A DNA stretch of 64,000 nt from CAJBVW01 sp964457335 (lineage in GTDB: Bacteria; Myxococcota_A; UBA796; SXON01), in the NCBI GenBank assembly GCA_964457335.1, contig CAYWGD010000001.1, positions 186,001 through 250,000 of the forward strand, written 5' to 3'. Shown piece by piece: positions 1 through 8,514 of this stretch. A program made the position numbers and the translations under genes. The notes below the pieces were generated by a model. The model did not search any database, was not told the DNA's origin, and was given only the letters and a program-made list of their open reading frames with translations. Numbering within the stretch: the stretch's first letter is position 1; each line of letters opens with the position of its first letter.

Positions 1-521
1 GCGGCGAGGCCCGCCACGTTGAAGCGCCAGCCGTCGTCGAACACCGGGTAGGTCACGAGCGGCGCACCCGTCCGCATCGTGAAGATCATCTCGTAGTTGT
101 CCCAGTACGGGGCCGCGAGGATCACGGGCACGTCGGGGCCGGTGAAGAGGTCCGCGCAGAGCGACAGGCCGTGGGTGATGCCCGTCGTGACCACCGGGAC
201 GCTCGCCGGGGTGCCTGCCGGCAAGGCGAGGCGGCGCAGCCACGCTTCGCGCAGCGGCTGGAGCCCGGCCTGCGGCGCGTAGAGCAGGGAGGAGGTGTCG
301 GCGAAGCCGCGGAAGTGCTTCTCCAGCGAGGGGAGGGCGAGCGGCTTGCCGTTGCCGTCGGTGATCTGCCCGATCGTCGCGTTGCGGAGCACCCCCTTGG
401 CCTGCTCCGACTGCTGCGGGATGCCCAACGGCATCGCCGCGCGGCGGCCGAGGGGCGACAGCAGGCGCAGCGCGCCGGGGTGTCCGTCCTGCAGCAGGGT
501 GTGGAGCTCCTGGGGGGTCAT
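1..521 (-). CDS. Aminotransferase class I/II, N-terminal part (runs off the window)
   Basis: The reading frame starts with ATG at 521 and stays open to base 1, giving about 173 residues of a PLP-dependent fold-type I aminotransferase. The visible part has the small N-terminal domain (a segment reading RRAAMPLGIPQQSEQAK, then ATIGQ) and the cofactor-phosphate region VVTTGITHGLSL, followed by PVILAAPYWDNYEMIF, which resembles the Tyr/Trp-Asn substrate region of aspartate/aromatic aminotransferases. The PLP lysine lies outside the window, so substrate cannot be assigned. It diverges from the ATPase gene at 574 with a 52-base gap, which must hold both promoters. The family call is fairly safe; the subfamily is not. 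Confidence 0.75.
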   Translation of the reverse strand, partial: MTPQELHTLLQDGHPGALRLLSPLGRRAAMPLGIPQQSEQAKGVLRNATIGQITDGNGKPLALPSLEKHFRGFADTSSLLYAPQAGLQPLREAWLRRLALPAGTPASVPVVTTGITHGLSLCADLFTGPDVPVILAAPYWDNYEMIFTMRTGAPLVTYPVFDDGWRFNVAGLA

Positions 522-561
522 GGGCCTCTCCGGTGGTGTGGCCGGGGACGAGGACGCCACT

Positions 562-567
562 TAGCTT
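562..567 (+). promoter_or_regulatory. Candidate -10 element (TAGCTT) of a leaderless promoter
   Basis: TAGCTT fits the TANNNT form of a -10 element and ends exactly 6 nt before the GTG at 574; no Shine-Dalgarno sequence lies between. The same 6-nt arrangement precedes 18695(-), 23623(+) and 32012(-). No clear -35 is visible. Confidence 0.35.
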
Positions 568-573
568 CGGGGG

Positions 574-1386
574 GTGCGTCAGCTAACCCCGAGCGTCGAA
601 GACTACCTCGTCCCCCGAGAGCCCTTCTATCTCCCCGCGGGGGACGAGGTGGGGCTCTTCGAGAGCGCGTGGCGCGCTCAGCTGCCGGTCCTGCTCAAGG
701 GGCCGACGGGCTGCGGAAAGACGAGGTTCGTCGCACACATGGCGTGGCGACTCGGCCGCCCGCTGGTGACCGTGGCGTGCCACGAGGACCTCGCCGCCTC
801 CGACCTCCTGGGACGATTCCTGCTCCAGGGCGACGAGACGGTGTGGGTGGACGGCCCGCTCACCGCCGCCGTCCGGCACGGCGCCATCGTGTACCTGGAC
901 GAGGTCGTCGAGGCCCGCAAGGACAGCCTCGTCGTGATCCACCCGCTCACGGACGACCGCCGCATCCTCCCCATCGATCGGCTCGCCGCCGTGCTCCGCG
1001 CGCCCGCCGAGTTCATGATGGTGATCAGCTACAACCCCGGGTACCAGTCGGTCCTGAAGGAGCTCAAGCCGTCCACGCGGCAGCGCTTCCTCTCCATCGA
1101 CTTCCGCTACCCCCAGGCCGAGATCGAGCGCGACGTGCTCGTGCGCGAGGCCGGCATCGACGGGGACCGCGCGTCCCGTCTCGTCAAGGTTGCCGAGAAG
1201 ATCCGCAACCTGACGGATCGCGGGCTCGAGGAGGGGGTGTCCACGCGGCTCCTCGTGTACTGCGGGAAGCTCTTCGCGGAGGGGGTCGACGAGCGCGCCG
1301 CCTGCCGCGCGGCCTTCACGCGCACGCTGACCGACGACCGCGATCTCCAGCGCACCATCGACGAGATCGTGGCCGACTTCTTCTGA
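574..1386 (+). CDS. MoxR/CbbQ-NorQ family AAA+ ATPase (copy 1)
   Basis: A 270-residue cytoplasmic AAA+ ATPase. Walker A GPTGCGKT lies at about residues 43-50 and Walker B IVYLDEV near 105-111; the stretch VISYNPGYQS followed by STRQRF is typical of the CbbQ/NirQ/NorQ branch. Known relatives act with a von Willebrand A (CbbO/NorD-type) partner to remodel or activate metalloenzymes such as RuBisCO or NO reductase. The vWA partner follows at once (1466), but neither client enzyme is in the window, so the target is unknown. The GTG start is chosen because it is the first codon of the conserved frame and sits 6 nt after a TAGCTT box. A paralogue lies at 17925-18695. Confidence 0.85.
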   Translation: MRQLTPSVEDYLVPREPFYLPAGDEVGLFESAWRAQLPVLLKGPTGCGKTRFVAHMAWRLGRPLVTVACHEDLAASDLLGRFLLQGDETVWVDGPLTAAVRHGAIVYLDEVVEARKDSLVVIHPLTDDRRILPIDRLAAVLRAPAEFMMVISYNPGYQSVLKELKPSTRQRFLSIDFRYPQAEIERDVLVREAGIDGDRASRLVKVAEKIRNLTDRGLEEGVSTRLLVYCGKLFAEGVDERAACRAAFTRTLTDDRDLQRTIDEIVADFF

Positions 1387-1465
1387 TCGCGAGCCCCGCC
1401 CGCCCGCGGCGGGGGGCTACGTTCCTGCGCAGGGAGGTCGCCTGGCCGAGCGCAACCTGAAGAGC

Positions 1466-3913
1466 GTGCTCGCCGACACGCTGGGCAAGTTCGACACGCG
1501 GCTGCGGCAGGCGCGCCCGGTCATGGGGCTCGCGCGGCTGCACGGCGGCGCGCTGCGGGCGTACCTGCGCTACCGCGGCGCGGTCGAGGCCGGGCTCGGC
1601 GTGCCGGAGGCCGAGGCCTACGGGGACCTCGTCGTCCTGGTCGCCCGCGTGGACGGCGACCTCGCGCGCGTCCTGGCGCTCACGCTCCCCGACCAGCTCG
1701 CCCGCGTGGAGCGGGAGCGCCGCCCGACCTACTTCCGCCTCCTCCGGGAGGTCCTCGGCGTGCGGGCCGCCGCGCTGCCGCTCGTGGCGCGCACGCTCCC
1801 CGACCTGCTCCCGTCGATGGAGGACGAGCCGCTCCGCGCCTTCGTCGCCCGCGCGCTCGCGCTGCACGGCGAGTCCCACCAGAAGGCCGAGAGCTTCCTG
1901 CGGCAGGAGTCCGGCGTGGGGCAGGCCGCCGCGCGGGAGCTGGAGCGCGGGGTCGCGCTCGCCGACGTGAACCGCACGCTCACGCTCTACGCCCGGGCCC
2001 ACTGCGGCGAGGACGTGCAGGTGCGGCCCGGCTCCGGCAGCGCCTTCTCCGACGGGCACCACGTCTACCTGCCCGAGCGCGTGGACCGCTACGGGGACGA
2101 CCGCGACTTCCTCGTCTACCGGGTCCAGACCGCGCTCGGCGCCGGCTACCTGGAGTTCGGCACCTTCGACCTCGAGCTCGCCCGCCTCGGCGGGGCGTGG
2201 CCCGACCGCGCCGAGGGCGAGGCCGAGCTGGAGCGCTACTTCCGCGCGTTCCTCAACCGCTCCCTCGCGCGCGACCTCTTCCAGATCCTCGAGGACGCCC
2301 GGGTGGAGGCCCGCATCCGGCGGGCGTACCCCGGCGTCGCCCGCGACATCGACCGCCTCGGCGCGTCCTTCCGGGGCGAGCGGCCCGATCCGAAGGGGCC
2401 GGCCGCCCGCGCCGTGGAGGCGCTGGCCCGCCACGCCTGGGGCCTGCCGCCGCTCCCCATCGGGGTGGCGGAGGAGGCCGCGATCGCGCCCCTGGTCGAG
2501 CTCTTGCGGCGCATCCACGAGCTCGACGTCGCGCACGTCGCCGAGGCGGTCCGCGACGCCTACCCCGGCGTGGACGCGCTCATGCTGCGCGCCGAGGACG
2601 GCCAGCGCCGCGAGACGGGCGACGGCTCCCGCAGGCAGCGCCCCGGCCCCGAGGGGGATCTCCCCCAGCCGGAGCCCGTCTTCGAGCCGCCGCCGCTCGC
2701 CCCCCGCATCCGGCCCGAGCAGGCCGGCGGAGACGAGCGCCGCGTCGAGGACGAAGCCCAGCGGCTCCTCCAGCAGATGCGCGAGCAGGGCGAGCCGCTC
2801 TCGCCCTCGGAGGCCCGGCGGCAGGCGCGCGAGGCCGAGAAGCGGGAGGAGGAGGGGACCCGCTACGAGGACATGGAGGCCGTCCTCGACCGCAACCCCA
2901 ACCCGGGCGGGGCGATCGTCGAGGATCGCGCCACGCCCGAGGCGCCCACCCGCGCGGCCCAGGGCCTCCCGGTGGACCCCGACGTCGCGAGCGCCGCGCG
3001 CACGTTCGTGTACCGCGAGTGGGACACGGCCATCGAGGACTACAAGCCGCGCTGGGTGACCGTGCGCGAGCAGCGGCTCAAGGAGGGCTCCCGCGCGTTC
3101 GTGGACGACGTGATGCGCCGCGAGAAGCGCCACATCGACGCGCTCCGCCGCCGCTTCGAGGCCATGCGCCCGCAGGGGCTCGTGAAGCACCGCGGGCTCG
3201 TGGACGGCGAGGACCTCGACATCGACCGCGTCGTGGAGTCCCAGGTGGCCATGCGGCTCGGGAAGGAGCCGTCGGATCGCATCTACGTGCGCCGCGAGCG
3301 CGAGGAGCGCGACGTGGCCGTGGCGTTCCTCCTCGACATGTCCTCGTCGACCAACGAGTCGGCCGACGGCTCCGCGCGCCGGATCATCGACGTGGAGAAG
3401 GAGGCGCTCATCGTCGCCGCCGAGGCTCTCCACGCGCTCGGCGACCCCTTCGCCGTGTGGGGCTTCTCCGGCTACGGGCGCGACCACGTCGCGTTCTACG
3501 TGGCCAAGGAGTTCGCCGAGCCCTACGACGACCGGGCCCGCGAGCGCATCGGCCGCATCACCTTCAAGATGGAGAACCGCGACGGCGCGGCCATCCGCCA
3601 CGCCACCGCCAAGCTCCTGAAGCAGCCCGCCCGCGTGCGGCTCCTGTTCCTGCTCTCCGACGGAAAGCCGCTCGACTGCGGCTGCGACCACTACTACGAC
3701 CGCTACGCCCAGGACGACACCCGGGCGGCGCTCCGCGAGGCCCGCAAGCTCGGCATCCACCCCTACTGCGTCACCGTGGATCCGACGGGCCCGTCGTACC
3801 TCGCGCGCATGTACGGCGAGGTCGCCTACACGGTCATCGATCGCCTCGACGCCCTGCCCGCGCGGCTCATGCGCGTGTACGGCCGCCTCGCGATGAGCGG
3901 GGATCGCACGTGA
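1466..3913 (+). CDS. von Willebrand factor A domain protein, CbbO/NorD type (copy 1)
   Basis: An 815-residue cytoplasmic protein with a long alpha-helical N-terminal part, a charged Pro/Arg-rich middle (about 370-500) and a C-terminal vWA domain. The MIDAS motif DMSSS is near residue 623 and the later metal-site Asp is in LLSDGKP near 730. It is the expected partner of the preceding AAA+ ATPase; in CbbQ/CbbO and NorQ/NorD the vWA protein links the ATPase to its client. The GTG at 1466 has no ribosome site nearby. A strong AGGGAGG at 1431-1437 sits just before an in-frame CTG at 1442, so the protein may start 8 codons earlier at CTG. It overlaps the next gene by 4 nt (GTGA). Confidence 0.82.
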   Translation: MLADTLGKFDTRLRQARPVMGLARLHGGALRAYLRYRGAVEAGLGVPEAEAYGDLVVLVARVDGDLARVLALTLPDQLARVERERRPTYFRLLREVLGVRAAALPLVARTLPDLLPSMEDEPLRAFVARALALHGESHQKAESFLRQESGVGQAAARELERGVALADVNRTLTLYARAHCGEDVQVRPGSGSAFSDGHHVYLPERVDRYGDDRDFLVYRVQTALGAGYLEFGTFDLELARLGGAWPDRAEGEAELERYFRAFLNRSLARDLFQILEDARVEARIRRAYPGVARDIDRLGASFRGERPDPKGPAARAVEALARHAWGLPPLPIGVAEEAAIAPLVELLRRIHELDVAHVAEAVRDAYPGVDALMLRAEDGQRRETGDGSRRQRPGPEGDLPQPEPVFEPPPLAPRIRPEQAGGDERRVEDEAQRLLQQMREQGEPLSPSEARRQAREAEKREEEGTRYEDMEAVLDRNPNPGGAIVEDRATPEAPTRAAQGLPVDPDVASAARTFVYREWDTAIEDYKPRWVTVREQRLKEGSRAFVDDVMRREKRHIDALRRRFEAMRPQGLVKHRGLVDGEDLDIDRVVESQVAMRLGKEPSDRIYVRREREERDVAVAFLLDMSSSTNESADGSARRIIDVEKEALIVAAEALHALGDPFAVWGFSGYGRDHVAFYVAKEFAEPYDDRARERIGRITFKMENRDGAAIRHATAKLLKQPARVRLLFLLSDGKPLDCGCDHYYDRYAQDDTRAALREARKLGIHPYCVTVDPTGPSYLARMYGEVAYTVIDRLDALPARLMRVYGRLAMSGDRT

Positions 3914-4608
3914 CGCCGGTGCCGCTGGTGGCCGGCTCCGGGATGCCGACCGCGCGGTACGACGCGGCGGCTCCGCGCGGCGGGGTCGTGTTGCTCGGGT
4001 CTCCGGGCTCTTGGGGCGGGGGGAGGGCCCCCCGCAACGCCCCCCCCGAGGCGTTGGAGCTCGACGCCGCCGTGCGGCTCCTCGTGTCCGCCGGGTTCAC
4101 GGTCGTCGTCCCGGACCTGGGGTGGCGGGCCCGCGGCCGGGAGGGGGAGGCCGCCGACGGCCCGTCGGATCCCGAGGCGATCGCCGACGTGAGCGCGGCC
4201 CGCGTGCTCCTGCCCGAGGGGCGGCCGCGCTTCGTGGTCGGTGTCGGCGAGGGCGGGCTCCACGCGCGGCTCGCGGCGTGCGCCGTGCTCGGCCTCGACG
4301 GCGCCGTCGGCTTCGGCGGGCGCATCTGGTACTCGGGCGTGAGCGCGCAGCGCCCCATCCAGCCGCTCGACCTCCTCCCCGGGCTCGGCTGCGCGCTCCA
4401 GTGCCACTTCGCCGAGGACGATCCCGCCTCGCCGCCCGCGCACGTCGACGAGCTCGAGCGTCGCCTCGCCAACGTGAGCCGCCCCTGGCAGCTGTTCCGC
4501 TACGGCGTCCGGGGCGGCGCGGCGGCGGGTTGGTCGGGCGGGGCCGCGGCGAGCGCGTGGGGGCGAGCCCGCTCCTTCCTCCTGCACCTCGCCGCCGAAC
4601 GGAGCTGA
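3910..4608 (+). CDS. Alpha/beta hydrolase, dienelactone-hydrolase-like
   Basis: A 232-residue protein with an alpha/beta-hydrolase outline: a first strand GGVVLLGSPG, then FTVVVPDLGWR, then the nucleophile-elbow region RFVVGVGEGGLHARLA, where the expected G-x-C/S-x-G reads GVGEGG, so the nucleophile appears replaced and activity is doubtful. A later HVDELERRL helix and a C-terminal segment follow the dienelactone hydrolase order. The GTG start overlaps the stop of the vWA gene, so the two are translationally coupled. A G/C hairpin repeat (4010-4051) lies in frame and encodes GGGRAPRNAPPE just after the first strand, an insertion unlike the family. Function is inferred from fold only. Confidence 0.6.
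   Translation: MTPVPLVAGSGMPTARYDAAAPRGGVVLLGSPGSWGGGRAPRNAPPEALELDAAVRLLVSAGFTVVVPDLGWRARGREGEAADGPSDPEAIADVSAARVLLPEGRPRFVVGVGEGGLHARLAACAVLGLDGAVGFGGRIWYSGVSAQRPIQPLDLLPGLGCALQCHFAEDDPASPPAHVDELERRLANVSRPWQLFRYGVRGGAAAGWSGGAAASAWGRARSFLLHLAAERS
4010..4051 (+). repeat. G/C hairpin repeat, copy A, inside the hydrolase gene
   Basis: The sequence has a GGGGCG-GGGGG arm, a short loop and a CCCCC-GCAA-CGCCCC arm, so the stem carries a GCAA bulge on the 3' side. Related copies are at 17177-17212 (opposite strand, inside a vWA gene), 33196-33237 (intergenic) and split around the gap at 49905-50120. Here it is read in frame as part of the protein. Confidence 0.6.
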
Positions 4609-4638
4609 CGGTTAAAGCAGCGCCACCTACGGAGAAGC

Positions 4639-4920
4639 ATGATCACCGAACGCCTGTGGCCGTTGGTCCCGACGGTGCCCCCCGTCGTCGAGCTCGCGCC
4701 CGAAGACGACGAGCCCGCGGACGACGAGTTCGACGACGAGGACGACGACTGGGAGGACGAGGACTGGGAGGACGACGAGGACGAGGACGAGGACGACGAC
4801 CTCGAGGGCGACGACGACCTCGCGGACGACGAGGACGCAGACGAGGACGAGGACGAGGACGACGACTGGGAGGACGAGGACTGGGAGGACGAGGAGGAGG
4901 AGGAGGAGGAGGACGAGTAG
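4639..4920 (+). CDS. Extremely acidic small protein (Asp/Glu low complexity)
   Basis: A 93-residue protein starting MITERLWPLVPTVPPVVEL; from about residue 20 to the end it is almost only Asp and Glu, with repeated DDDWEDEDWED blocks. The ATG has a GGAG at a good distance (4631-4634), which supports translation. There is no signal peptide or membrane segment. Such acidic tails elsewhere act as DNA mimics, histone-like chaperones or metal buffers, but nothing here decides between these. It follows the hydrolase by 30 nt and may be in the same transcript. The repetitive GACGAG composition means that a chance open frame cannot be fully excluded. Confidence 0.55.
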   Translation: MITERLWPLVPTVPPVVELAPEDDEPADDEFDDEDDDWEDEDWEDDEDEDEDDDLEGDDDLADDEDADEDEDEDDDWEDEDWEDEEEEEEEDE

Positions 4921-4953
4921 CGTCCGACCTCTGCTCCGCGGGCGGCCTCGCGG

Positions 4954-7900
4954 TCAGCGCGCCGCCCGGCTCTCCACCCCGAAGGACGCCGCCACGCCGT
5001 CGAGCAGCCGATCGAGCTCGGCGAAGTCGGCGTCCGTCCAGTCCGGCAGGCGGTGGAGCCGCCCCGTCCGCGTCAGGAGCACGCCCGCGCGCCGCACCCG
5101 GCCTTGGCCGGGCTCGCAGTGGGGCTGCTGCTCCAGCACGTGGGTGGCCGCCACGCTGTAGGCGAGGAGCTGCGCCCGGTGCTCGGCGAGCACCTCCGCG
5201 CCCTCGGCGCTCGCGCGCACGGACTTGAAGTCGACCACCATCCACGCGCCGTCGGCGGGGTCGCGGCAGAGGCGGTCGATCCGCCCGTCGAGCGTCACGC
5301 GGCCCCGGGTCAGCCGGACGGCCAGCTCCGCGTAGCCGGGGGCCGCGAGCACCGCGGCGACGTCCGCGCTCTCGCGCAGGACCCCGATCTGCGCGGCCAC
5401 GCCGGGCCAGCTCCGCTCCACGACCTCCGGCGGGAGGCCCCTTCCGTACGCGGTCGCCTCCCAGCGGGCGCGGGCGGCGGCCTCGTCGTCGAGCACGTTG
5501 TCCTCGAGCAGCCCGTGCAGGACCTCGCCGCGCGCCGCCGCCACGACGATCCCCTCGCCGGGAGGGCCGCCGGTCGGTGCGGCGAGGTCGGGGATGCGCA
5601 GGACCTGCGCCCGGTACCAGGCCGCCGGATCCTCGGCGAACTTCGCGAGGGAGCTGGGGGAGACCTCGATCCGCGGCGCCGACGTGATCGGGGCGAGGCG
5701 GCGCGCGAGATCGGCCGGCGGCGGGGGGAGCGCGGGCGCCGCGGCGGCGTGCGCGGGCTCGGGGACGGCCTCGGCGAGCGTGTCCCGCGCCAGCCAGGCG
5801 GGGTCGTCGGGCCGGAGCGCCTCGTGGGCGTGGAGGAGGTCCGACCAGGAGCCGGCCCGCTCCATCGCGGGCGCCTTCGCGCGCCGGGCGCCGACGAGCA
5901 CGAGGTGGTCGCGGGCCCGCGTACACGCGACGTAGAAGAGCCGCCGCGCCTCCGCGGCCTCCACCTCGGCGCCGTGGGCCCGAAGGAGGTCCAGGAGCCC
6001 GGGGCGCGCGAGCCGGTCCACGGGGCCGAAACGGTCCGGCACGGGGCAGGCGAGCTCCCAGCGATCCTCCACCCGCCGCCGGACCACGCCGCTGCCCCCG
6101 TTCACCGACCACTTCGCCCCGAGGTCGGGGAGCACCACCACGGGGTACTCGAGCCCCTTGCTCGCGTGCACGGTCAGGATCGCGACGCGCGCCGAGGTGT
6201 CCGGCACCGCGGCCTCGGCGTCCTGGGCGTCGGCGTCGATCCGGCTCACGAGGAACGCGGCGAAGGCGTCGAGGCCCGCGCCGCGCTGCTCGTGCTTGTC
6301 GGCCAGCGCGAGCAGCCGCTCGAGGTTGGCCGCGCCACGGCCGCCCGGGGCGGCGAAGCCCTGCGCCCAGGCCTGGCGCGTGCGCACGAGCACGGCCTGC
6401 ACGAGCTCGGCGACGCTCACCCGGTCCTTGAGGTGGAGCAGCGCGCGCCACTCCGCGTGCGCCGCGCGAATGCGTGCCTTCCCCTCGAGGTCCTCCACGA
6501 TCTCCACGTCCGCGAAGCGGCGGAGGAGGTCCGCGTCCGCGAGGTCCCAGAGGTCCTGGTCCGTGAGCCCGAAGAGCGGCGAGCGCAGCGCCCCGACGAG
6601 CGAGATCGGGTCTCGACGGGCGAGCCCGTGGAGCACGTTCGCCACGTCCACGACCTCCGGGCGGCTCCAGAAGCCCACGCCGCCGACCACCACGTAGGGG
6701 ATGCCGCGGGCCCGGAGCGCCGCCTCGTAGGTGAGCAGGTGGCGGCGGCGGCGCAGGAGGATCGCCACCGGCGGGGAGGGGTGCTTCCCGAGGTCGTGGA
6801 GATCCATCCCGGCGTAGGGGGCGCGCTCGGCGAGGACCTCCTCCTGGAGCAGGCGCGCGATCCAGGCGGCCTCGCGCGCGGGGTCGGTGCCCGTGGCCTC
6901 GTAGGTGGCCACCCGCACGCTGCCGCCGGCGTCGGTCCGGCCCGCGGCGAGCGGCGCGAACGGGGCCTCCCAGGACGCGCGATCCTCCGTGTCGGGGCCG
7001 AGCACGTCGGCGAACACGCGGTTGAAGAAGTCGATCAGCTCGGGCCGGCTGCGGTAGTTCGTGGAGAGCTCCACGGCGTGTCGGACGGTGCGGCGCGCCG
7101 CGTTGAACACCTGCACGTCGCCACCGCGGAAGCCGTAGATGGCCTGCTTCACGTCCCCGACGAAGAAGAGCCGGTCGTCGCCCGCCCCCTCGGGGCGCGA
7201 GAGCGCCTCCACGATCGACCACTGGAGCCCGTCGGTGTCCTGGAACTCGTCGACCATCACGAAGCGGTGCCGGCGCCGCAGCTCCGCCGCGACCGGGCCG
7301 TCGGCGGCGAACGCGGTCCGCACGCGGAGCTGGAGCTCGGTGAAGTCGACGGCGCCGGCGGCGCGGAGCGCGGCGGCGTGCCGCTCGCTCGCGTCGAGGA
7401 CCACCGCGCCCAGCGCGATCAGCACCTCGAGCAGGGTGCGGTCGTGCCGGTTCGGGAGCCGGCCGAGGTGCTCGAGCCGGTCGGTCCAGGAGGAGAGCTC
7501 CTCCTGCAGCGCCGCGAGCGCGTCGCGCGACGCGGCGAAGCGCGGCCCCCAGTCGGCCTTCTTCCCGGTGGCGCTGTGGTGCGCGAGGCTCCGCATCCCC
7601 TTGGAGCCTTCCAGCACGCCGAGGGCGGCGGCGTAGGCCTCGTAGCGGGCGAGCACGTCCGCGGGGAGCGCCGCGACGCGCGCGCGCACCTCGGCGACCG
7701 CGGCCAGAAACGGCGTCTCCAGGCCCTCCGTGAGCGCCAGCAGGCGGTCCACGAAGGGGGTCCAGCGCTCGACGAGGAAGCTGTGGGCCTCGATCCCCGA
7801 GAGCGGGGCGCGCGCGACGAGCTGGGCCTCCGCGACGCGCCCGGCGGCGTAGTCCCGGAGCGTGGGCTCGACCTCGCCGCGGGCGCGCAGGAGCGCCCGC

Positions 7901-8514
7901 ACCACCTCGAGCAGCCCGGCGCGCCCGCCGAAGGTGTGGAGCAGGAGCCCGATGTTCGGGTCGTGCGCCTCCAGCCGGGTGTCGACCGCGAGCGTGGCCG
8001 ACTCGTCGACGAGCAGCGCGGCGTCGCCCTCCTCGAGGATGGTGAAGCCGGGCGGCGTGGCGGTCTCGGCGGGGAACTCGCGCAGCACCCGGGCGCAGAA
8101 GCCGTGGAACGTCGAGATGGCGGCGCCCGCGAAGCGGTCCCGCAGGCCCTCCCACCGGGAGCGCAGCCGCGCGATCTGGGCGGCAGAGAGCCCCGCGGCC
8201 TGGAGCCGCGGCGCCTCGGTACGGAGCTGCCGGGCCACGGCCGCGGTCGTGGCGTAGCAGCGCTCCCGCATCTCCTGCGCGGCCTTCTCCGTGAAGGTGA
8301 GCACGAGCACGCTCGCGATGTCCGGGGGCGGCCCCGCGTCCACGAGCCGCGCGAAGAGCGACACGAAGCGCGCCGCGAGCGTGGAGGTCTTGCCCGCGCC
8401 CGCGCCCGCGCTCACCGCGACCTCCCGGTCGCTCACCAGCGCGCCGCGCTGCTGCTCCGAGAGCCGCTCGTAGCGGATGACGAGCCGCCCCCCCTCGACG
8501 TCGAGCGCGATCAT
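4954..8514 (-). CDS. addA: AddA-like UvrD-family helicase with C-terminal RecB-type nuclease
   Basis: A 1186-residue superfamily 1A helicase-nuclease. Near the N-terminus, Walker A is SAGAGAGKT (Lys 42); VLTFTEKAAQEM is motif Ia, VMVDEFQDTD the Walker B (motif II), and FVGDVKQAIYGFRGGD motif III. At the C-terminus a PD-(D/E)XK nuclease is visible as LDGRIDRL (about 1076) and VVDFKS (about 1091) followed by QLLAYS. Together with the upstream addB-like gene it should form the double-strand-break end-processing complex that prepares ends for RecA. The ATG overlaps the addB stop by 4 nt (ATGA), a coupled pair. Length and domain order match AddA; no RecC or RecD is present. Confidence 0.9.
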   Translation of the reverse strand: MIALDVEGGRLVIRYERLSEQQRGALVSDREVAVSAGAGAGKTSTLAARFVSLFARLVDAGPPPDIASVLVLTFTEKAAQEMRERCYATTAAVARQLRTEAPRLQAAGLSAAQIARLRSRWEGLRDRFAGAAISTFHGFCARVLREFPAETATPPGFTILEEGDAALLVDESATLAVDTRLEAHDPNIGLLLHTFGGRAGLLEVVRALLRARGEVEPTLRDYAAGRVAEAQLVARAPLSGIEAHSFLVERWTPFVDRLLALTEGLETPFLAAVAEVRARVAALPADVLARYEAYAAALGVLEGSKGMRSLAHHSATGKKADWGPRFAASRDALAALQEELSSWTDRLEHLGRLPNRHDRTLLEVLIALGAVVLDASERHAAALRAAGAVDFTELQLRVRTAFAADGPVAAELRRRHRFVMVDEFQDTDGLQWSIVEALSRPEGAGDDRLFFVGDVKQAIYGFRGGDVQVFNAARRTVRHAVELSTNYRSRPELIDFFNRVFADVLGPDTEDRASWEAPFAPLAAGRTDAGGSVRVATYEATGTDPAREAAWIARLLQEEVLAERAPYAGMDLHDLGKHPSPPVAILLRRRRHLLTYEAALRARGIPYVVVGGVGFWSRPEVVDVANVLHGLARRDPISLVGALRSPLFGLTDQDLWDLADADLLRRFADVEIVEDLEGKARIRAAHAEWRALLHLKDRVSVAELVQAVLVRTRQAWAQGFAAPGGRGAANLERLLALADKHEQRGAGLDAFAAFLVSRIDADAQDAEAAVPDTSARVAILTVHASKGLEYPVVVLPDLGAKWSVNGGSGVVRRRVEDRWELACPVPDRFGPVDRLARPGLLDLLRAHGAEVEAAEARRLFYVACTRARDHLVLVGARRAKAPAMERAGSWSDLLHAHEALRPDDPAWLARDTLAEAVPEPAHAAAAPALPPPPADLARRLAPITSAPRIEVSPSSLAKFAEDPAAWYRAQVLRIPDLAAPTGGPPGEGIVVAAARGEVLHGLLEDNVLDDEAAARARWEATAYGRGLPPEVVERSWPGVAAQIGVLRESADVAAVLAAPGYAELAVRLTRGRVTLDGRIDRLCRDPADGAWMVVDFKSVRASAEGAEVLAEHRAQLLAYSVAATHVLEQQPHCEPGQGRVRRAGVLLTRTGRLHRLPDWTDADFAELDRLLDGVAASFGVESRAAR

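Noticed and set aside
574..3913. Assignment as RuBisCO activase (cbbQ/cbbO) or NO reductase activator (norQ/norD)
   Set aside because: No cbbL/S or norB/C is in the window, and family membership alone does not give the client.
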